Below, piece after piece: positions 11,881 to 22,830 of a stretch of DNA of 36,686 bases. Under the pieces are notes generated by a model. It worked only from the letters and a program-made list of their open reading frames with translations, searched no databases and was not told the DNA's origin. Made by a program: the position numbers and the translations under genes. The DNA comes from Schoenoplectus triqueter (lineage: Eukaryota; Streptophyta; Magnoliopsida; Poales; Cyperaceae), in NCBI GenBank assembly GCA_964058805.1, contig CAXKVV010000986.1:1-36686 (forward strand). The letters run 5' to 3'. How positions within the stretch are numbered: the stretch's first letter is position 1; every line of letters begins with the position of its first letter.

Positions 11881-11890
11881 AGAGCGAGAA

Positions 11891-12927
11891 ACCAAAATAT
11901 ATTTTCAAGAAGAAAACAGTAATGTCGCCATTAAACACTTTTAGGCATTAATTTCGACCTTTCTGCGTATCTAGGCTGGCTGTGTACTAAAAATCACAGT
12001 CAGTGTCTAAATTTAGGTCAAAAGTTTTTGACGCAATTAATTCATGTAAAATAATTAAATATTTATTAATATTTTAAATATTTTAAATAATTTATAATTA
12101 ATCTTAATTAGTATATAATTAATGTGTATATAAATTTTAATTTATATTAAATAAAATTTCTTAAAAAATATAATTAAACATATCAAATTAGTCGATACAA
12201 TAAGTAATGGAACAATAAATCTTAATTTATATCCGACTTATTTATGTTCCGACCATTTCGCATTGAATGAAGTTTTAACATCTATAACAGTAATGATTTG
12301 AAAATGCGTTTAAATCAAGTCAATTTCTCATCAAGACGCGTGGTTTGCTCATATATGAGGCTCACATCTCCATCTCCTACAAGTAATCTTTGACTATATA
12401 AGATTAAAAACGACCCTTTTGTCCCTGCGCTCGTATCATCGCAAATTGATTAACTGTTACAATTTCAATCGCATGTATATTTAAGGTTGTAACAGTTTTT
12501 GGTTTTGGCAAATTTATTTGAAGAGAGTACAATTGAACGAACGGGAGCATCTTTATTGTGTCAATTGTCAAAATAAAAATTTCATATCATATCATGAAAC
12601 TGAAAATTTCTTTTAAGAATGATATTTCTGAATATAATAAAATTGTCAAAATAATACTGTCATAATTAATTTTTTACTCCTCCGCTGACGTGGTTTGTCA
12701 AATAAATAATCAAATTTAGATAATTATTTAATTTTGTATAGTCTTCGTATCCCTGAAATTAAAATGATAATTATCAAATGAGATTTGATAATCAATTTAA
12801 CAGAGGAATGTGAATGCTCTAATTCAGAAGACGCGAAGGCAAAAGGTCTCTGAATTAGATATCACAGTTCAATTATTTCTAAGTGTCATTATTTAAAGAA
12901 AGAAAATGAGATGTGAATAATTTTTTA
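11891..12927. other. Intergenic DNA, no gene seen
   Basis: AT-rich and without a credible frame, terminal repeat pair or RNA signature. Several aattaatcttaattag-like repeats around 12050-12160 are low-complexity. Confidence 0.4.
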
Positions 12928-13269
12928 GAAGGGATTCCTTGACAATGGGTTATCTTGACAATGAACTTTTAAATAAATATGAAAAAATAGAAAATAAAAA
13001 AAATAGAAAAAAACCTTATAGATATGTTCCTCAACTTATAGATTGATGGTGATTAAAATTTCATATAATTTCATTATTGTTTGAAAGTCCATCAAAATGT
13101 TATGCATTTTATAAATGTTTTCATTTTAACTGTCTTTGACGGACTATCAAATGATAATAAATTATATGAATTTGAATCACCATCAATCCATAAGTAGAAG
13201 AAAATATCTTTAAAGTTTTTTTTTCATATTTATTTGAAAAAATTCATTGTCAAGTGATCTCTTCCCTTC
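12928..13269. mobile_element. MULE-type MITE, GGAAGGGAT family (copy 2)
   Basis: The ends gaagggattccttgacaatg and (reverse strand) gaagggaagagatcacttga match the copy at 2309-2695. Inverted interior blocks are also shared (ttcattattgtttgaaagtc against gactatcaaatgataat). The flanks aatttttta and aattttta are near-identical and may be an aged 9-bp duplication with one base lost. About 342 bp, non-coding. Confidence 0.65.
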
Positions 13270-13313
13270 AATTTTTATGTTCATCTACTAATTTGTAGTA
13301 TAGAAAAATTCAT

Positions 13314-13543
13314 TGACGTTTTTCCCACCGGCGTCAGGACCAATACCAAACAACGCAAACTCTTAAGTTTTTTTTTAAATGAAAGACGCCACTCCCAGTG
13401 CCGTCTTTGCACAAACACGCCAGTGTGACTGACGTGTTTACACAGCGCCACTGGCAGTGGCGCATTGCTAGTCTTAAAATTTCAATTTTATCACCCTTAT
13501 TATTAAAATTAAGATTATTTAAATAATTATTATAAAAAAACTG
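13314..13543. mobile_element. Truncated, internally inverted MULE MITE
   Basis: The right portion, from gccactggcagtggcg to the terminal aaaaaaactg at 13543, matches the right arm of the element at 9545-9906. The left terminal repeat is absent. The first part, 13314-13370, matches the interior of that element but in opposite orientation (caaacaacgcaaactc against gagtttgcattgtttg). It is either a rearranged copy or two overlapping fragments, and it sits about 45 bases from the MITE ending at 13269. Confidence 0.6.
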
Positions 13544-13719
13544 TATCAAATCAGACGAAAGATAGATTTATGAGAAAACTTAATTATATTTTCTTAACTT
13601 TATATTACATAAAAACACAAATAGTTTATTTATAATAAAAATAAAATCTCAAATTAATGAATTCTTTCTGAGATATCTCACATAACAAATATTTAAAAAA
13701 AAAAATCTTTCTACTCAAC

Positions 13720-14091
13720 CACGTGATTGTCTGTTGACCAGGTTAAATCCCTACCAATGGCACGTGACGAGCCTGGCGCCATCGATGTGTACAGTACAGA
13801 TAATGAAATAATGCAATCATTAATTAAACAAAAGATAGCTTTTTGCCGGGTAATTAAATGCACGCTCTTTGTATTTGTATTTTGCTTTTAAGGCCCCTCT
13901 CTCTCTCGGACGTAAACATCACAACAACACAGACACAGCTATACCAGTTTGAGACGTCAAATCAGGAGCTGACGGTTGGAGGAGGTGCCACGTGGACACT
14001 AGACGTCGATCCGCCGGTGGTCGGTGCAGGGACGGTCCAGCCGTCGTCATACTTCTTGGTCATTTTTATTTTTTCTTAGTGAATCCACGTG
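13720..14091. promoter_or_regulatory. ACGT-rich patch: four G-boxes, two GACGTC, one W-box
   Basis: The palindrome CACGTG occurs at 13720-13725, 13761-13766, 13989-13994 and 14086-14091. GACGTC occurs at 13953-13958 and 14002-14007, and TTGACC at 13734-13739. The block is less AT-rich than its surroundings and includes a CT run near 13891. These are the core sites of plant bZIP/bHLH and WRKY factors. No gene follows within several kilobases on either side, so it may be a distal element, the promoter of a lost gene, or sequence carried by a transposon. A 73-codon frame at 13858-14079 is unrecognised. Confidence 0.4.
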
Positions 14092-14344
14092 TCAAATTGG
14101 TTCTTATGCGCATATTCTCTATGTAACCATTGAAGTGGTTTGTCTTTCAAATGTTCATTTTAAAAGAATATCATAATTTCATAACTACGTATATGTGTTC
14201 CAAAAGTACAAGTGTTTGATCTTAGTTACCATAACTAATAAACGTGAGTGATACATTACCTTTTGCTCAATACATCTTATGTTTTATCATTTTGATCCGA
14301 AAAATACGGACATTATTTCTAGAACGTGCTTTAAATCAAACAAT

Positions 14345-14347
<3 letters not shown>

Positions 14348-14379
<32 letters not shown>
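14348..14379. repeat. (TA)n microsatellite
   Basis: About fifteen uninterrupted TA units followed by tgtatgtatacg. Confidence 0.95.
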
Positions 14380-14387
<8 letters not shown>

Positions 14388-14582
14388 ACGTTCACTATAC
14401 TAACATATAGTATCATATACAAACTCATAAATAATGCACACTTTAGAATCGATATTACATTTTATGTTTTGTCATATTGTTCTGAAAATTTAAGTTTTAA
14501 TAGTTTAGCAATTTACTCAATATATTTTATTTTTTATCAATTTACTCGTACATAATCTCATCGATAACGCAACACATTGGAT

Positions 14583-14956
14583 CAATGTTTTAAAATATGG
14601 ATTTCAATATGCGTGCGGTTGACCACTGCATAGCGCATATGCGATATGCGGGTACATATGTGTTTCAGTATGCGGATATGTATTCTAAAAAATTCTTATA
14701 ATATTTGAATTAATCATTTATTTTTGAAGAATTTTAATGTAAAATAAGAAAATATAATAAGATATTAATATAATTTTAAATATTTTACATGAAAAATATA
14801 ATATAATTAATTTTATAAGTTTAATATGATAAATATTTAAAAATAATAATACACATTGTTAAATATGCAGATACATATCCTTATATATGTGACATTGCAC
14901 CGTATAAATATAAGCGAACCGCATATACAGCTATGCAGTCGCATTTTAAAACAATG
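14583..14956. mobile_element. hAT-type MITE, CAAKGTTTTAAAAT family (copy 2)
   Basis: Terminal repeats caatgttttaaaat and attttaaaacaatg (13 of 14 bases paired) bound 374 bp, flanked by the perfect 8-bp duplication cattggat at 14575-14582 and 14957-14964. Subterminal gcatatgcg and atgcggat repeats and the AT-rich core follow the copy at 5614-5989 closely, in the same orientation. Confidence 0.9.
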
Positions 14957-14964
14957 CATTGGAT

Positions 14965-15279
14965 AATAAAGGGAGTTCCACATTGGATCACAAAGAGAGT
15001 TCTACAGACCAACCAGACTACGCCACGCAATAGCAATCTATCTTTCGACCACCTAAAAGTTTGAAGATTATGTTTTAGCCACTATTTTATTTAGTCAAGA
15101 GGCTACAACCATGCTCGGTTTCTAAAACAGGATGGGTAGGGATCCAACTGGCGTGGCACTATATGTTAAGACATTAGTTCGGTGTGCGCATTACAGAAAC
15201 CACTATGAAACGAGATTAATGTGCTCAATTCAATGGAGAACGGATATGCAGATTCTGCCTTCTTGCATATTAAGAGTGA
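14965..15279. other. Intergenic DNA, nothing recognised
   Basis: Contains a 68-codon frame (15132-15338, +) that runs into the neighbouring Helitron end and resembles no known protein. No other feature is seen. Confidence 0.35.
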
Positions 15280-15749
15280 CTAGCTATATACCCGCGCGTT
15301 GCAGCAGAATTTTTTATTTAAACATTAAAATATTATAAGATAAAAAAATTCACATTTATCTAATATTAAATTATAAATTCACCAAATTATAGAGAAAACA
15401 TATAATAAGGACTATATTTAATCTTGGATGAGATTTTTGCACAATATGAGTTAATGATTCATGATTTTTATGGAAAGAAAAATAAATTATTCTAACATAT
15501 ATTATTACCATTAATTCCTTATCAAATATGCATAAAGTTGCTAAATAAAAAACAAAAATTATGGAAATAATAGTATATAAGAGAAAGAAATGGAGAGAAA
15601 GAGGGGATCAATGGACGCGATCAAATACGTTCGATCAACCAACAATAAATATTATCCGTCTAATTGAGGGATAAAATGGGTATAATAAAAATTTACAATG
15701 ACAAAAAATGGACCCTCCAATTCTTAGATGCTTTATATAATAGTATAGA
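15280..15749 (-). mobile_element. Non-autonomous Helitron-like element
   Basis: Read on the minus strand, the element starts tctatactattatataaag at 15749, a start typical of plant Helitrons. It ends ...cgcgcgggtatatagctag at 15280. The terminal CTAG fits the CTRR rule and is preceded by a degraded GC-rich hairpin. It sits between A and T on that strand, as Helitrons do, with no target duplication. The 470-bp interior is AT-rich and encodes no Rep/helicase. Confidence 0.7.
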
Positions 15750-15841
15750 TAGTGCAGTTTTTTTTTTATTTTAGTAAATAAAATAAATAAATATAGTAAA
15801 TTGGCCACCTCTCTCCTCACTTTTGCGTTTATAGTCAGATT

Positions 15842-15924
15842 CGAGTTTGAAATTCGGGTCCGGGTGTTTTTTTTACACAGAAACGAAAAAAAACCGGACC
15901 CGAGTTTCAAACTCGGGTCCGGGT
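15842..15924. repeat. 29-bp perfect palindrome plus an adjacent copy
   Basis: A perfect palindrome at 15894-15922 has arms ccggacccgagttt and aaactcgggtccgg around a single C. A near copy of the right arm (gagtttgaaattcgggtccg) lies at 15843-15862, so three copies of the arm occur within 85 bases. This could be the subterminal part of a hAT MITE rich in the gacccg motif. Confidence 0.7.
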
Positions 15925-17500
15925 AAATATATATATATTTTTTTACGTTTTCAATATTATTAAGTTAGTTAGTTATTATGTTATATAAAATTAATTATGT
16001 TATGTAAATGATTATTATGTGATATGAAATTATATTGGATAAATGATTATTATGTTATATAAAAAATATTATTATTTTTCTGTTGTTAATGATTTAAAAA
16101 TTATTATGTTAATGTAAAAAAATTGATATAAAGTCGATATAAAGAACAGTCGATGTAAAAATATATATAAGAACAATTTAAAAAAGTCGATACAAACAAC
16201 AGTCTAAAAAATACATCAACGCCTACGAAACATCCTCCGAATGAGAGACGGACTATACGTGTCTCTCGGCCGAATTTCACGGCGAGGACGCTCGTGTCTT
16301 GCGTCCGGCGGTGCCTGCGTCTCGGACACTCGGGTGGACGAATCAAGAGAATTTTTGTATAATTTGGAATAGCTCGGTATAATTTGATATAATTGAACAA
16401 TTTCACATAATTAACCAATGTACATATAATTAATAGTATTTAACCAAATTTAAAATAATTAGCCTCATTAGTGTTAATACATAATTAAACTAATTACAAC
16501 AACATATCCTTGCAAACTTAATCTTTTCTTGATCTTGAGTAAATTATCAAATATAATTATTCTTGTAATTATACTGCTAACAGATTAATCTTACTCTATC
16601 AAGGGGCCCAGTGATGCTATAACTCGTATAGAAATACGAGGGACAATAGTACTTTTGGCAAACCATCTCTTCCTCCGCATAAGTTATGTATACCGAATAG
16701 CTACCTTTATAACCACCTTTTACGGATAACGTTTGGTAAAAATCACACACATACATATCTTATGTAGGAAAAATGAATACCTCATACTTTAGAATTTAAT
16801 ACTGAACGAAAACATTAATGACACGAACACAATTCCATTTAATGTTTCATTCGGGGTCTATCAAATATGATGTTCCTAGTACATCTATCTATGTGATTAA
16901 AATGACAACTCTTTGTCTATGGTCTGTAAAACTTGACCATCATTTAATCCACATACTAATTTGATAACGGTTAATTAGTGTTCCTGCTAATTACCTTGGT
17001 TAGTGACTTTTAAGAGTATATTCTATATTATGAAGTTTCATAATTCTAGCCATGAACTCAGAATGATTCATAAATTTAATAATACTCAAGGAAACAAAAT
17101 ATCGTTTAAATATCAAATTCATGAACAAAGCTTTATATAACTAATTTATCGTATTATTGACTTCAAGATTATTATAAACTAACAACTAGCCCCAAGGGGA
17201 GAATCTCTCTCTTCTTAGTAATCGTTACCAAACTACAACAATAGAGGCCCGACGGTCGGTATTCAATATTACCACTCATTGAGCAAGCCGCAAGAGGAGA
17301 TCCTGCAGGAGATTCATTCGGATCAAAACTTAAGGTTCTCAGAAAAAATTCATTATACTCTGTATTTTCGGGAAGGTAATGACCAAGAAGACCCTCTATA
17401 ATCTAGGCAACATAAAATGAAGCACATCCCAGGGAAAAGGGTGCGGGTTGTGTGGCCAACAGAGGGCTTGGTCGAGCACCCATCAGATGGTGGAGTTGCT
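15925..17500. other. Intergenic DNA, probable decayed retroelement
   Basis: A CpG-rich island at about 16220-16335 keeps a minus-strand frame open (16104-16418, 104 codons) that I cannot assign. The stretch 16600-17450 is fairly balanced in composition, with phrases that read like non-coding LTR or leader sequence. No terminal repeats, primer-binding site or polymerase motifs could be identified, so the retroelement label is a guess. Confidence 0.25.
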
Positions 17501-17501
17501 T

Positions 17502-17755
17502 AAGATGAGAGGGGGAAGGTAGAGTGGAGGGAGAGGGGCTATGTGGCTTGTGATTTGGGGTAATGGCGTGAGGGTGCTATGGTCGTTGGGTATGCACGAC
17601 CGCTCAATTGCAAAAAGGGTGAAGTGAGCGAGAACGAGAGGGGATGGGGAAAAAAAATAAAGGGATTGAGGAGATATGAGTCACGGGAGGGACATGTCTC
17701 GGGTAGAGGGGAAGAAAGAGAGAGGAAAAGAAAGAAGGAAGAGAGGAAAATCACT
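17502..17755 (+). repeat. Purine-rich (GA/GGGA) tract
   Basis: The + strand is strongly purine-biased over about 250 bases, with runs such as gagagggggaagg and gaaagagagaggaaaag. The minus frame 17539-17892 gives a serine, leucine and phenylalanine-rich peptide, which follows from the CT bias and not from a gene. Confidence 0.7.
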
Positions 17756-19240
17756 TGACTATGGAGTTGATCTAGGTTTTTTATGATCGAACCCATATAA
17801 TTATTGTGCTTACGATTTATTCTCAAAGTTAATCGTTTAATGTATTTATTTTTAATGACTCTTCGATTATCAAATTTTATCATCAAAATCAATTTATATT
17901 ATTTAATTAAATCTAAATATTCTAATTCATTAACTTGATATTCATTTAAATTAATTATTTTCTTCTTCGTTAAGACTTAAAAATTATTTTAAGAATTACA
18001 GTGATAATTCGATTCATATATCTAACTTCAATTTGACTAGGATATTTTTATATCACCTAGTCAATTAAGATTCAATTTATTTATATTTTAATTAATTTTT
18101 GGGATTTATTCTAAATTTTAAATTTCTTCTTTCTAAATTATAAATTTTTATTATATATATTTTTCTCATATTTTTATTTAATTGTATATTTTTATATTTT
18201 ATTATTTTAAAATTTATGGAGTTTCACAAAATCAGATTTCATTCTTCTTTTTTGTATTTTTATTAAAATGGTTGCTCAAATCAGATTTTGTATAATTTAT
18301 TTAGTGTCCACCGAACACATTAAAAGATTAGAATAAGAGTTTTCATAGGCGGAGCCAGAAAAACTTAAAATGAGGGTAATAATTATATCAATTTTATATT
18401 TATAATGATGATAATGAAACAAAAAGAAAATTGTAATTATGAGATCACAATAAAAATAATTTATATTTGTATGGAGTTCAAATATAAATTTTCTTAATAA
18501 AATATTTATATAATATGAAAAATATCATAATTATATAATATAAAAATTAAAAGGAGGACATTGAACCTCATTTTTACCCACTTCATTTCCTATGAGGAGA
18601 TGAAGCATCTTATTGTGAACTGTTTAATTATCGATTAATTATCATAATTTAATAATAATAAATTTTAAACATTAAAATTATTTAGACTTTTTTATAACAG
18701 TCCTTGTCCGGAAAAGCGCTGTAGAGGAACAGTGTCCCACTTGCACCACCTAAATTTACCGTGCTGGCTAAAAACCATCATAACCAACACGCCCTTAAGA
18801 CCGTGGTTCGGAGTTTACAAGAGAAGAAAATAAATGGAGAGAAATACGGTGGAAAGAGATGGCCGGTCAAATTCCACAAACCAAAATCAGAGGGGTAACA
18901 ACAAATCAGAAAAAAATTAAATAATTTTTTTTCCGATTAATAAGCTTCACATCCGCTCACCCTTCAAATTTCTACTCAGTAGTAAGTGTATTATTCACTC
19001 TTATCTTACATTCCACTGATTCATTCTCTCTCCCCGACTCGGAAACTCAGCGTAAAAGATTAAATCAAAGACATTTTCTAACAGCCAGATGTGTAGCGGA
19101 GAATAAGAACTGTTGAAGTGTTGAGCAGGTTTTGTAAGTGAGCAGACCATTGCTGGCAGCATATATTGATGTAGATTTCATGTAACAGCAAATCCATGTA
19201 AGATTGACAGAATGTGCAAATCCTTAACTTCCAAGTTCCA
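17756..19240. other. Intergenic DNA with a hAT relic
   Basis: Mostly AT-rich. At 18344 the sequence cataggcggagccagaa matches the caggggcggagccag terminus of the hAT family at 6227. Its partner end could not be found, so only a relic running perhaps to about 18600 is suggested. From about 18690 composition becomes more balanced toward the BRO1-domain gene. Confidence 0.4.
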
Positions 19241-20099
19241 AGAGATCTCCTTCCTTCCTTGGTTTCTTATTAAACTCCTTTAAATACCTTCACAGCTTGC
19301 ACCCAAAATTTCCCAATATTTCTTTTCCTCCTCTAAAGAGGAGAGCTCACCATTAATTTCTTCCTCCCTTCTCTAATTCCCGGACTTCCCCGTAATTGTC
19401 CTTTATTTCTAGTAAAGCTCAGTGCTTAGGTTCTTAAATAGTTTTAAAAGGTTCAACATCTCTCCAACATACAACTTGCAATTAATTTTGGCTTATTCTT
19501 TTCTCCCAAGTGTCACCATTATCTTTATTTCGGCTAGTTGCGTACTAGCTCTCCTCGTCTGCCTTGGGCATTTTTTTCCCAAGTGGATTATAAAAACAAC
19601 AGTATTTCTTTATTTCTTTCTTTTTCCTTTCCTTTTCCGAAAATTCACAGTTTTGTACTCGCTCCATCCATCCACCACTGTAGAAGCCCAAATATTACAG
19701 TAGTGGGAATTGGGATTATGTGGTATTAGTTCAAGGCTCCCGAAAGGGCATCAAAAGAAGAATAAAGGCAGGGAATTAAAGGTAAAAACAATGAAAAAAG
19801 CCATGTTTCAGTTTTTCCGTTTTCAAATTATGATGCGTTATAAACTGCTTTCAAGCTTTTTCCAGTACTGATACATGTGAAGTTGTGAACCAATCTCGTG
19901 AGCCACCTAATTGAAAGACCTTTTCAGTTTTGCATTTAATTGGCTCCTCTTCAATCTAACCACAGTTGATTTCTGAAATTACTCAATTCTGCGTATACTA
20001 ATCAATGCGCTAACTCCATGTTACTGCTTTAAACTTTTAAAATTTCGAAACCTTTACATTTTTTAGAGAATTTCAAGCAAGCCCAACAAATTTTGAAAC
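19241..20099 (+). promoter_or_regulatory. Promoter and 5' leader of the BRO1-domain gene
   Basis: A TATA-like tttaaatacc lies at 19280-19289, followed by CT-rich leader sequence (19320-19400) of the kind seen in plant 5' leaders. A leader intron is plausible: aaag|gtaaaa at 19781 as donor and cattttttag ending at 20066 as acceptor, 34 bases before the ATG. The TATA call, transcription start and leader intron are inferences from motif and spacing. Confidence 0.35.
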
Positions 20100-22380
20100 A
20101 TGGGGTGCTTGGTGTCAACACCAAGTGATGCCGGTGGACAGAGGAGAAGGCCGGGCAGTATAGGGGAGTTAGTTGTGTATATTCCTGGGTTTCGAATCCC
20201 AAAAAACATTGATTTGTCTCAAACTGTCGGCGGAAGCTTGCCGAAGAACTTAATTGACTGCATCTCTGCTTTACGCACACAGATTGTTGTCATGGCAGCG
20301 CAAGAGTCCCCTGTAGCTTCAAAATCACGACGAAGAACAGCCACCAGGAATGGTGAGCCAAGTCAACTCAAAACCTTATTAAAACTGATCTAAAATTATG
20401 GAGAGGTGCTGATATGATTTGTGCAGGTGGATCAAATTCAGATGATCTTTTACAAGCTTTAGAGGAGTATCTACCAGTGCTTCTTGGATTAGTGGAAGAT
20501 GGTACTATTTTTTTTATTTATTTATTTGTTCTATAAGAGTCTTAAACAAGGTATAATTTTCATGCATTCCCCGTACTGAAATTTCTGCCAAAAGAAATCT
20601 AATACACTTAAATTGAGCTTTTGCAGGAAGGCAATTGAGAGATAAGGTGAACTTTGTATGGCTAAACCAACAAGATGATGCAGAAGTGAGTTGCCTCTAT
20701 TATTATTAAGATTTCTTGCAATTCTAGAATTGGACGAGTGACTTACTGCTATTATTGATGTGTAGGAAACAGGCATGGCAAATGTCTGGTACGAGGTGTT
20801 GTCAGTTCTACATCTCATGGCTATGTTGTGTCTGTCACAAGCTAATTCTTTGCTAATACCTAGAATCCATGGTGATAGTTACCAGCCAAGAGTATCTGAA
20901 GGTTTGTGATCATAAACTAAAAAACAATGTTCATATTGTAATGGTAGTGTCTAATAATTTTTTTTGATATTGAGATCAAATTTTATTTCTTTTGCTTTCA
21001 TTTTGGGGGTATGTCGCACCATAGGGAGCAGAAAGAATTCGATCGATATATTTCTAAAGGCATCAGGGTACTTGGACTGTGCTATAAGACATGTTCTTCC
21101 TCAGATAGGCAATGACATGAGGTTTTCTGTTTTCACGTTTTTTGTTTATTTACTTGTGTCCATAGAAAATTGACCTTCTGAGTGATTGAAATTGAGTTGT
21201 ACTGACATGCTATATCTTGAAATATTATAACCAGGAGAGAGTTACCAGTAGACCTTGCAGAGGGAAATCTAAGGGCTATTAGTTTGCAAGCATTGGGTCA
21301 GGTACTGGCATCGTAATAATTATCTAACTTCTATGACTTTTTGTGGAAACATTATTTATCTTTTATCTCGTATTCATCGATCTTTAAAAATAGGCAGTGG
21401 ATCTACAACTTGGCATGGCAATTGACAGTCCAAAGGCTACCCTTGCAGTAAAAAGAAGATTAGCTTGTGAGATGGTCAAGTACTGGCAGCAGGTACTTTT
21501 ATCATTGTTTTGGGTCTCAAAATTCTGGTAATGTACGTACTCGTTTCTGGAGACGTTCTTAAATCAGATTTGTGCAGGCTCAGGATAATATTGCAGTGCT
21601 TCCTTTGCAAGATGGCTGGGGCAAGAAACACCAACTCTTTATCAAGTGGAAGTTCCTCGAATCTAAGGTCTCTCCATTTATTTAATTTTAGTTGTAGAGA
21701 ATGGTTGCTTTTTTTTTTGTTTGATGTAATAATTAGCTTCTATTATATTAAGTATTTTATCAATGTCAGGCTGCTGCATACTATTTCCATGGATTGATAC
21801 TTGATGAAGGAAACACAGAGAAATCCCACAGGGCAGCTGCAGCAGCTCTACAGGCTTCTGAGGAATTTCTCAGAGAAAGCAAAAAAGCTTCTGATGCCTT
21901 CAACACTAGTGCTCCTACTTCAAGGTTTCTTAAAGTAGCCTTTTCTTAAATCATATCTTAATGTGTATAATAGCAATGCATCATTGCGATAAGATTATGT
22001 TCACGCACTTAATAAATTATTGCTAATGGGAACATATATTTGGTTTCATTGTAGGAGTCCTATTTTATGGGGATCGATGAAGTACCTCTCAGAAAAGATT
22101 CCCAAAGATGCCTCAAGCAAGGTCAGAATAAACCGTGATTTATATAGTCAAGAGAGGTAAATCCCTAAGACTGGGTTGCAAATTTAAAAGCACTTCTGTA
22201 GTTGCATATGGCACCATACTAATATGCTCATTGTTAATATTTTGTGTTGACTGTAGCATAATTGATACAGCACCTGTGTTGCCTGATTTCCCATTGGCAT
22301 TAAAGCCTGATGATTATCAACTTCCACAAGCTGATTTATCATGGAGGAGTGATAATAAACAGCAGCAGGAGAATATGTGA
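20100..22380 (+). CDS. BRO1-domain protein, plant endosomal-targeting type (11 coding exons)
   Basis: Coding exons, all with GT-AG junctions and consistent phase: 20100-20352, 20427-20501, 20627-20685, 20766-20901, 21025-21121, 21235-21301, 21394-21492, 21578-21667, 21770-21924, 22055-22156, 22257-22380. They give 418 residues. The start MGCLVS fits N-myristoylation at Gly2 (Ser6 present), with Cys3 as a likely S-acylation site and a basic QRRRP patch beyond, so membrane anchoring is expected. The bulk, from about residue 95 to 385, is an alpha-helical BRO1-like region with recognisable blocks (LEEYLPVLLGLV, WYEVLSVLHLMAMLCLSQAN, DGWGKKHQLFIKWKFLESKA, AAAALQASEEFL). BRO1 domains bind ESCRT-III subunits on endosomes in yeast Bro1 and human Alix; the small plant proteins of this class are little characterised. 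No V domain or proline-rich tail is present. The gene is convergent with the ADH-like gene downstream. Confidence 0.93.
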
Positions 22381-22830
22381 GGAATATGATCTTTTGCAAC
22401 CCTGAGTCAAGAGTTTACATTGGAAGGATGTTCTGTAGATCAACTTGTAAATTAAAATGCACAATTTCAGTTGTCAGAAAGAAATTAAATGTTTCCTTTC
22501 CGAGAAAATTACTTATTGTTTTGGTTAAGCAGGAAATTTTCTAATTAAATTGATAATTAATAGCAGTGTGAGATTTGTTGGAGTACATTTTGCCAGATAA
22601 GTAAATTAGCATGTCATGTCTTGTAAACTGCTACAGGATTTTATGACAAAACAGCCAAGAAAAAAACAAAATCAGATCAATTATCCTAGGAACCTGAAAA
22701 GGACCCAATTACAAAGTGGAATTTCAGACAATTGATTTAAACAGCTTTCCGCTACTTATTGTGCTTCTACTTGGAACAAAATATTGTAAAGTAAACACTC
22801 ATTTAAGAGGCTTTGTCATCATAGATGATT
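22381..22830. other. Convergent 3' intergenic region
   Basis: This 450-base space holds the 3' untranslated regions of two genes that face each other. AT-rich aattaaa motifs near 22447-22490 could serve as + strand polyadenylation signals. No other gene or repeat is seen. Confidence 0.5.

Noticed and set aside
16104..16418. 104-codon minus frame over the CpG-rich island
   Set aside because: Not recognisable as a known protein; AT-rich ends encode low-complexity residues, so it was kept only as a composition observation.
17539..17892. Ser/Leu/Phe-rich minus-strand frame of 117 codons
   Set aside because: The composition simply reflects the purine tract on the other strand; no domain or splice context.
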